Below, piece after piece: positions 7,974 through 12,355 of a DNA stretch of 12,355 bases. The DNA is from Thalassiosira profunda (taxonomy: Eukaryota; Bacillariophyta; Thalassiosirophyceae; Thalassiosirales; Thalassiosiraceae), in assembly GCA_036939355.1 (NCBI GenBank), contig JALLAP010001359.1, positions 1 through 12,355 on the forward strand, read 5' to 3'. Numbering within the stretch: position 1 is the stretch's first letter; the number at the start of each line of letters is the position of its first letter. The position numbers and the translations under genes are program-made. The notes beneath the pieces were generated by a model. The model did no database searches, was not told where the DNA came from, and worked only from the letters and a program-made list of their open reading frames with translations.

Positions 7974-8236
7974 GCGGGCGGGGGCGGGGGTCGTTGGTCG
8001 TTGGATGCGGGCGCTCAAGCAAGGGCTACGGGCACCATCGTCGGTGCACCTGATTTTTGGATCGCCTGTGTTGTTGAACTGAAAACTGGCCCACGCGTAC
8101 TCTGAGAAGATCTCACAAGCCCACGTACGAAATGGCTTTCCGCGCTCGAGAAAGACAGCACAGAAAACGCCAACGGCTCCCTCCAAGCACATGGGGGCGC
8201 CGCGCCCCCATAAATCGTCCTGACCGACCCCCAACC
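7974..8236. promoter_or_regulatory. Divergent promoter between SR factor and acidic membrane protein
   Basis: This 263-bp head-to-head region holds both 5' ends. Its most striking element is the 21-bp palindrome at 8191-8211, overlapped by ATAAATCG (8210-8217), close to the start at 8237. The stretch nearest the SR gene is G-rich on the plus strand. GGTGCACC lies at about 8042-8049. Confidence 0.6.
8191..8217 (+). promoter_or_regulatory. 21-bp GC-rich palindrome overlapping ATAAATCG
   Basis: Two perfect 10-bp arms, ATGGGGGCGC and GCGCCCCCAT, flank a single central C at 8201. The last two bases of the palindrome begin the octamer ATAAATCG. The element ends 19 nt before the ATG at 8237. A similar palindrome plus octamer lies at 11935-11955. 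A dimeric transcription factor site next to a core promoter element is the simplest reading. The left arm also contains an ATG that would open a 10-codon frame ending at 8221-8223. Confidence 0.6.
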
Positions 8237-10617
8237 ATGGCGAAGTTCACCCTCCTGGCCCTGGCGTCCGCTGTCGCCGCGGCCTCCGCCGCCGCCCCCG
8301 CCACGAAGACGGTCAAGCTCGGGAACCGCATGCTCCGCCGCGGGGATCCGGGCACCGACGCCCTCCTGAAGAAGGCCCGTCCGTACAAGGCGGGCGCCAA
8401 CCGTCGCCTCGAGGGCGACGGCGAGTTCGAGATTGACGGGACGTACAACCTCAAGTTCTCGCAGTGCATCGACGTGAAGGTGCGTTCGTTCCATCAATGC
8501 TTGTGCTTGCATTTGTGCATCGATCTCTAATTGCAATTCATCCCGACCGAACACTCTACGAAGGTCTCCGACGACAATCTGTTCGACGACGAGGTTGTCG
8601 CGTACGCGCAGGCCGGACAGGTCGTGGCCGTCAAGAACTTCGTGCTGTTCCACGTCTGCAAGGGCGACGACTGCTTCTACGACCAAGGCAAGTAGGGCGA
8701 AGCATCAATCGATCGGACTTTTTGGTGGTTGCTCATGAGATGCGTGTTCATCGCGCTGATCCTGGACATACACTGAACTCTAACTAACCCCTGTCACCTC
8801 CAACGCCGGCGCCGCAGGAGACTACGACGTGTTCATCGTCGATCTTCCGACTTACCTCGCGAACATCGCCACCTACCAAAGCAACAAGCGGGTCGACTAC
8901 TGCGAAAAGTGCAACGAATTCGAGGATTTTTGCAACGCCGAGGACGAAGAGGCGGCCGAAGCCGAGGAGGACGCCGAGGAGGAGGAACAGGAGGAAGATA
9001 ACGAGGACGCCGAGGAGGATCAGGAGGATGAGAAGGGTGAGCTTAACTTCCGCCGCGCCATCGATGACTTTGCTTTGACTAACCCAATCTCGCGCGCAAT
9101 CTCACAGACGAGGATGAGGAGGAGGACAAGGAGGACGAAGAAGAGCAGGATGACAAGGACGAAGAAGAGCAGGAGGGCGAAGGTGAGAGTAGGCGCCGAC
9201 TGTCAATTTGTCATCAGTCCGGCTGCTCGGCTGACAATGAGCTCATCAATCCCACAGAAGAAGGCGAGGAGGAAAACGACAAGGAGGACGAGGAGGGAGA
9301 GGAAGACGACAAAGGTACGCTTTGATGCACACCAAACCTCCTGCGCACCCTCGGGCACATTTCTCACAGCCTTCATCTCAGACCGCAAGCTGAAGACGGC
9401 CAACCGCAAGCTCAGCCGCGCCGCCATCACCCGGAAGCTTGCCAACTACATCGATTGCGAGCAGTGCCAGGCGTACGAGTGCTACGTCGACGAGGAAAAC
9501 CAGGACGAGAACGACCAGGAGGAGCTGGACAACGAGGTATCGGAGTGGATCCAGGAACTCGCGGAATGCAAGGAAACGGGCCAGCAGTGGGGCAACCTTG
9601 ATTTGTACGTTGGCGCTATGTGCTCCCCGTACGGAGACACCATTGAGCTGGCCGTCTTCGTCGACGACGCCTGCACCCTCTACACTTCTCAGAAAACTTT
9701 CGCGGACGCCTACAATCCGTACAACGACAATGAGGATGGCACGAACTTCGTGAACTACGCCGAGGATTACATCAAGAACGCCTTCAGCCAGGTCACGAGC
9801 TGCCTCGACGAGGAGTTTGATGACCCAGACGAGGAGGAAGAGGAGGACAATGGCGAAAACGAGGAGGTGGAATATGCCGGTGAGAGATATTTGATTGGCT
9901 CCTTTGCATCAAACGCTGCTCTACCTACAAAAACCTGCTCACCTTTGTCGATCTTGACTCTCAGTCAACGAGTACTGCCAGGGCATCATGGAGGGAGACG
10001 CCATGGACTTCAACAACTGCCAAAACAACAACGGCGACAACAACGCCGCCGAGGGTAAGCCAGCAATTCTATCTATGTGCTTCATGGCCCAAGGAGCAGT
10101 ACACTTCTTACAGTTTGCCTTCCGGCCCATGCAGAGGACGAGGAGAACGAAAACAACTGGTACATGTACGATATGCAAGAGGCCGACGATATCGAGGAAG
10201 TGTGCTACACTCTCAACCAGATGAACGGCGAGGTGAGATGACGGTCAAAGAGTTGCCCCTTGACACGAAAGACTTTGCCCATCTGACACTACTGCCTTTT
10301 TCTTGCACAGTACTCGTACTACTACAACGAGGAGCTGTCCGGCACTTGGCACGAGAGGAACAAGAAGGGGCAGATTGTCACCAACGACGGATCGGAGAGC
10401 TCGATGGCCTTGACTCCGGGCATCATTGCGGCGATCGTTGCCGCGGCCGTGATCGTGTTGGCGGGCGCTGCCTTCCTGTGCTTCAAGCCCAAGAAGAAGA
10501 GGTCGGACACCGAGGCCGTCTATCAGGTTCGTGCAGTGCCACAGAGTTGGATCGGTTGTCTTTCGCTGTATGCATCTCACTCCATTCTTTCTTCTGCAGG
10601 GTGGCGAGATGAATTAG
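8237..10617 (+). CDS. Type I membrane protein with acidic lumenal repeats and CxxC modules, unknown function
   Basis: Ten exons: 8237-8479, 8564-8687, 8818-9036, 9108-9182, 9258-9314, 9382-9879, 9965-10054, 10135-10232, 10311-10526 and 10600-10617, giving 545 aa. Residues 1-20 form a signal peptide (MAKFTLLALASAVAAASAAA). A Cys module CEKC...C lies at 151-161. A nearly pure Asp/Glu region at about 164-240 spans exons 3-5. A second module CEQCQAYEC lies at 265-273. Then comes a globular-looking part (LYVGAMCSPYG, FVDDACTLY) and another acidic stretch. The membrane segment is at about 505-526, and the cytosolic tail begins KPKKKR. I do not know a function; similar secreted Cys-patterned proteins occur in diatoms. 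Acidic calcium binding is inference. Introns 2-7 are all phase 1. Intron 2 uses a GC donor. The exon 8 start could also be 10114. Kozak-like CCAACCATGG supports the start. Confidence 0.85.
8688..8817 (+). other. GC-AG intron
   Basis: The exon ends CAAG and the intron begins GCAAGT, the classic GC-AG donor. The acceptor is GCCGCAG. The joined protein reads FYDQGDYDVF. A GT donor four bases later (GTAGGG) gives the wrong phase for the following exon. Branch-like CTAAC lies about 35 nt before the acceptor. Confidence 0.75.
9037..9381 (+). repeat. Block of short acidic exons with symmetric phase
   Basis: Exon 4 (75 nt) and exon 5 (57 nt) encode almost only Asp, Glu, Lys and Gln. Each starts with the last two bases of an Asp or Glu codon and ends with the first G of the next. 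The three introns around them are 71, 75 and 67 bp. The layout suggests exon duplication and allows in-frame skipping. Confidence 0.6.
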
Positions 10618-10666
10618 GCGTATCGTATTGAGTCGGGTATCTAGGTTTCGTTTGAGTATTTGCAGA

Positions 10667-10713
10667 GAGGGTTCCAGTCCATCGGTCTTGTAGCAGCAGA
10701 AGCTGGAACCCTC
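10667..10713 (+). other. Strong hairpin in the 3' UTR of the acidic membrane protein gene
   Basis: Perfect 11-bp arms GAGGGTTCCAG (10667-10677) and CTGGAACCCTC (10703-10713) flank a 25-nt loop. A possible additional G-U pair sits on the loop side. The stem starts 49 nt after the stop codon. No U-tract follows, so it is not a bacterial-type terminator. 3'-end processing or mRNA stability control are candidates. Confidence 0.65.
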
Positions 10714-11071
10714 CGTGCATCCTTTTCACGTCGAGGTGTAGGACATTCGTGTGAAGAGAGATGCACCTATATGTTGAGAGTCACGAGAGCCCCACTTCGT
10801 TTCTAGGGCAGAGTATCGTTTGCAAAGTGATGCTTTGATGTCGAATAGGTTAGAATTAGAACAACTTCCTTAAGTGTAACGAGAAGAACCATTGTCAGGA
10901 ATGCATAGCATTCGTTGACTGTCCAAGTTCCCAACGTTCCGCCTGACCGCTGTTTTGCAATTCGACGTTCATTCTGCGGTCCAGAGAGCCAAAAGCAAAT
11001 CTGATCTGTAAAGCTCTTCCGCTCTCTGCTTTGTTGCCTTTTGTTGCGTCATCGCTCCACTCTGACTCTAT
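10714..11071. other. Convergent 3' region
   Basis: This region lies between the 3' ends of two converging genes. It is A+T-richer than the coding parts and has no coding signal. An 8-bp inverted repeat, CAGAGAGC (10982-10989) with GCTCTCTG (11021-11028), lies 43 nt beyond the stop of the minus-strand gene. Confidence 0.5.
10982..11028 (-). other. Hairpin in the 3' UTR of the small plastid protein gene
   Basis: The 8-bp arms CAGAGAGC and GCTCTCTG flank a 31-nt loop. The stem begins 43 nt after the minus-strand stop codon at 11072-11074. Confidence 0.4.
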
Positions 11072-11682
11072 CTAATCTTCCTTTTCCTTTTTAATATCTG
11101 CGACTGCTTTGTCAAAGTCCTCGCCTTTGTCCGCTGCGTCAAACCTGTTCGAGTGAGAACGAGAGGGAAGGTGAGTCAGAATCCGGATGAGTTGCAAAAC
11201 GGGCACAGATCCGAGGAAAGTTGAGTGCACATAGTCGCGACTGGCCGTCTCCACGAAAAGAACCGCGCGTCCAATGCATTGCGACCGCTTCGTCGGGCCA
11301 ATTGACTTGGGCACCGCGCAGCGAATCGCATATCTTCTCGATCCCGCGCCCCGAAGTGAAGCGTGCACGTCCTATGCACAAGTTGCAACTCGATATTCTG
11401 CATCGAGCCCAGCTGATTGCAATCCACGGTATCTCAGCCCTCCCAACACCAACCAGTGCACATCATGTGCACCAACACGCCCAGAGAAACGCACATGTCG
11501 AACATCTCCCCGAGGTCCAAGTCGAGGCCGCCCTCCTCCTCTTCCTCCGGCCCGGCGAAGAGAGCGCTCGGTCGGGCGGATGCCGCGGAAGCGACGCCTC
11601 GCGCGACGACCGACGGCGCCGCGGGGGCGAAGGCGGCGGCGCCGGTGAGGAGGAGCGATATCGAGGCGACGGAGAGCTTCAT
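11072..11682 (-). CDS. Small acidic plastid-targeted protein, unknown function
   Basis: Two exons, 11495-11682 and 11072-11144, encode 86 aa. The 350-bp intron has a GTGTGC donor and a CGAACAG acceptor, and phase 2 is consistent (the split codon is ATG). Residues 1-17 are a signal peptide (MKLSVASISLLLTGAAA). They run into AAAFAP, the stramenopile ASAFAP-type plastid entry motif with Phe at the expected +1 position. A transit peptide rich in Ala, Ser and Arg follows. The mature part, from about residue 43, is only some 43 residues and very acidic (GPEEEEEGGLDLDLGEMFDMFDAADKGEDF), with a Lys/Glu tail ending KKEKED. No membrane segment is seen. I do not recognise it. The intron is long for this window, so an additional small exon inside it is possible. 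Confidence 0.8.
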
Positions 11683-11934
11683 GGTGCAACGATGAGTACC
11701 GATATGGGAAATGGGATGGGAGGAGCTGGCTGAGTCTGAGTGCTTGCAGCTAGAGCGGCCGCCCTTCTTTTGGTTTGGTTTGGAGCCGCTGAGGTGGAGC
11801 CGCAGTTCCACCTGGCAATTGTGTCCTGCGTTGTCCGGCGTGTGTCCGCTGTGGGTGCGCTGGCTGGGTCACTAAAACGCCAAAGCTGAGTTGGCGGCAC
11901 TTTGCAATGACGATGCGCTTCCTTCCTCCTCCCC

Positions 11935-11955
11935 GCGGCCTGGCCGCATAAATCG
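11935..11955 (+). promoter_or_regulatory. Palindrome plus ATAAATCG upstream of photolyase
   Basis: Six-bp arms GCGGCC and GGCCGC around a single T, immediately followed by ATAAATCG. The same octamer follows the larger palindrome at 8191-8211. The octamer ends 42 nt before the ATT at 11998 that would be the leader start. Confidence 0.5.
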
Positions 11956-11997
11956 AAGCGCGTCCCCTTGGCAGAGCCCCCTCTAGCCACCGCAACC

Positions 11998-12162
11998 ATT
12001 GCGACGCCATCCTTCGTCGTCGGCACCATCGCGGCCCTCCTCCTCGCCACCGCATCCGGCCTCGTGCGCCCCGCATCCCGCGTGGCTCGACGCCCTTCCT
12101 CGTTCGGCCTCTCGCCCATCAGAAGCAGCCCCCTCCATCCACGCCACCGCCGCCCCGTCGCC
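11998..12162 (+). other. Putative signal/transit leader of photolyase with ATT in the start position
   Basis: In frame with the ATG at 12163, this stretch reads ATPSFVVGTIAALLLATASG, then LVRPAS and an Arg/Ser/Pro-rich part, 55 codons in all. It resembles a signal peptide followed by a plastid transit peptide. The expected start lies in CAACCATTGCG, where the gene at 8237 has CAACCATGGCG. An in-frame TGA at 11908-11910 lies upstream with no ATG between. The options are non-AUG initiation, a start-codon mutation, a base-call error or a spliced upstream ATG. Confidence 0.5.
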
Positions 12163-12355
12163 ATGTCGGCCCTCAAATCGACCGGCGACGCCGCCGTCTC
12201 GATGCACTGGTTCCGCAAGGGTCTGCGGCTGCACGACAACCCCGGCCTCCTCCGCGCCCTCTCCCTCGCCAACGCGTCCGAGGGCGGGAAGGTGTATCCA
12301 GTGTACGTCGTCGACGCCAACTGCTACCAGCTCCTCAAGTGCTCGGTCCTGCGGG
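12163..12355 (+). CDS. Cryptochrome/photolyase family protein, N-terminal part
   Basis: The first 64 codons are present and the gene runs off the window. The motif HWFRKGLRLHDNP at 15-27 is diagnostic for the N-terminal photolyase alpha/beta domain. It is followed by a helix (GLLRALSLA) and the strand VYPVYVVDAN, as in the Rossmann-like antenna-binding domain. The HWFRKGLRLHDNP wording is closest to (6-4) photolyases and animal-like cryptochromes (CPF1 in diatoms), which bind FAD, repair (6-4) photoproducts and/or sense blue light. The FAD-binding half is outside the window, so the subclass is provisional. The first in-frame ATG is 12163; the stop-free leader upstream could add about 55 residues and a plastid destination. 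Confidence 0.82.
   Translation, partial: MSALKSTGDAAVSMHWFRKGLRLHDNPGLLRALSLANASEGGKVYPVYVVDANCYQLLKCSVLR

Larger units (their letters stand above)
11683..12162. promoter_or_regulatory. Divergent region between small plastid protein and photolyase
   Basis: Contains a palindrome GCGGCC-T-GGCCGC (11935-11947) directly followed by ATAAATCG (11948-11955). An inverted repeat AGGTGGA/TCCACCT lies at 11792-11813. A 14-codon ORF (11907-11951) lies on the plus strand. From 11998 a stop-free frame leads into the photolyase and looks like a targeting leader, but has no ATG. Confidence 0.55.

Noticed and set aside
7331..8053. Plus-strand Gly/Ser/Cys/Arg-rich frames over the SR gene
   Set aside because: They are translations of the complement of RS-repeat codons. 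The minus strand has RRM motifs and consistent splice sites.
9037..9320. Simple-sequence microsatellite rather than coding exons
   Set aside because: GAG/GAC/GAA codons are mixed and not in a fixed period, splice signals flank each block, and phase is preserved across all three introns.
8829..10058. Continuous 409-codon plus-strand frame through the acidic gene
   Set aside because: It reads through introns 3-6 and switches into Arg/Lys-rich wrong frames of the acidic exons. The spliced model keeps Asp/Glu, CxxC modules and phase throughout.
10667..10713. Rho-independent terminator
   Set aside because: The gene is eukaryotic and spliced, and no T-tract follows the stem.
11679..12320. 213-codon minus-strand frame over the photolyase start
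   Set aside because: It runs antisense to the diagnostic HWFRKGLRLHDNP motif and has no recognisable domain.
1..12355. CRISPR array, tRNA, rRNA or transposase
   Set aside because: No regularly spaced repeats with unique spacers, no tRNA arm pattern, and no transposase or reverse transcriptase motif was seen on either strand.

Overview
The window looks like nuclear DNA of a photosynthetic stramenopile (ochrophyte), on the diatom/pelagophyte side. It is GC-rich. Genes carry short introns (67-130 bp, one of 350 bp) with GTGAGT-like donors. Three proteins start with signal-plus-transit leaders; two of these carry the stramenopile 'ASAFAP'-type motif (SAAFAP in the helicase, AAAFAP in an 86-aa protein). 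The fatty-acid desaturase matches diatom delta-6 front-end desaturases closely from the MGKGGDAR start to the PAM end. No prokaryotic operon, CRISPR array, tRNA, rRNA or intact mobile element was seen. All exon coordinates are read by eye from splice signals, phase and protein continuity, without transcript support.

Layout. 1-457: two diverged copies of a direct repeat, then the helicase 3' side. 458-2529 (-): two-exon DEAD-box RNA helicase with a plastid-type leader. 2530-2899: divergent promoter with a perfect 16-bp palindrome. 2900-4450 (+): two-exon cytochrome-b5-fused delta-6 desaturase. 4829-5155 (+): 108-aa acidic protein with two GEELW repeats, family unknown. 5156-6648: about 1.5 kb without a convincing gene, holding a diverged tandem duplication and hairpins. 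6649-7973 (-): four-exon SR-type splicing factor with the RS domain before the RRM, and an ambiguous base exactly at one splice donor. 7974-8236: divergent promoter with a 21-bp palindrome. 8237-10617 (+): ten-exon type I membrane protein with a very acidic lumenal region, two CxxC modules and one GC-AG intron. 10618-11071: convergent 3' ends with hairpins. 11072-11682 (-): 86-aa plastid-targeted acidic protein. 11683-12162: divergent region with a third palindrome. 12163-12355 (+): 5' end of a photolyase/cryptochrome, cut by the window edge, possibly preceded by a leader that would have to start at ATT.

How it fits together. The genes do not form one pathway. They cover plastid RNA remodelling, long-chain polyunsaturated lipid synthesis at the ER, nuclear splicing, an unknown secretory-pathway membrane protein, an unknown plastid protein and blue-light photoreception or DNA repair. 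The organising feature is three head-to-head gene pairs (helicase/desaturase, SR factor/acidic membrane protein, small plastid protein/photolyase). Each shared promoter holds a perfect inverted repeat 21-50 nt before one of the starts. In two of them it abuts the same octamer, ATAAATCG. Short hairpins also recur 33-51 nt after four stop codons. The best candidates for something undescribed are this promoter arrangement, the acidic modular membrane protein and the possible non-AUG leader of the photolyase.
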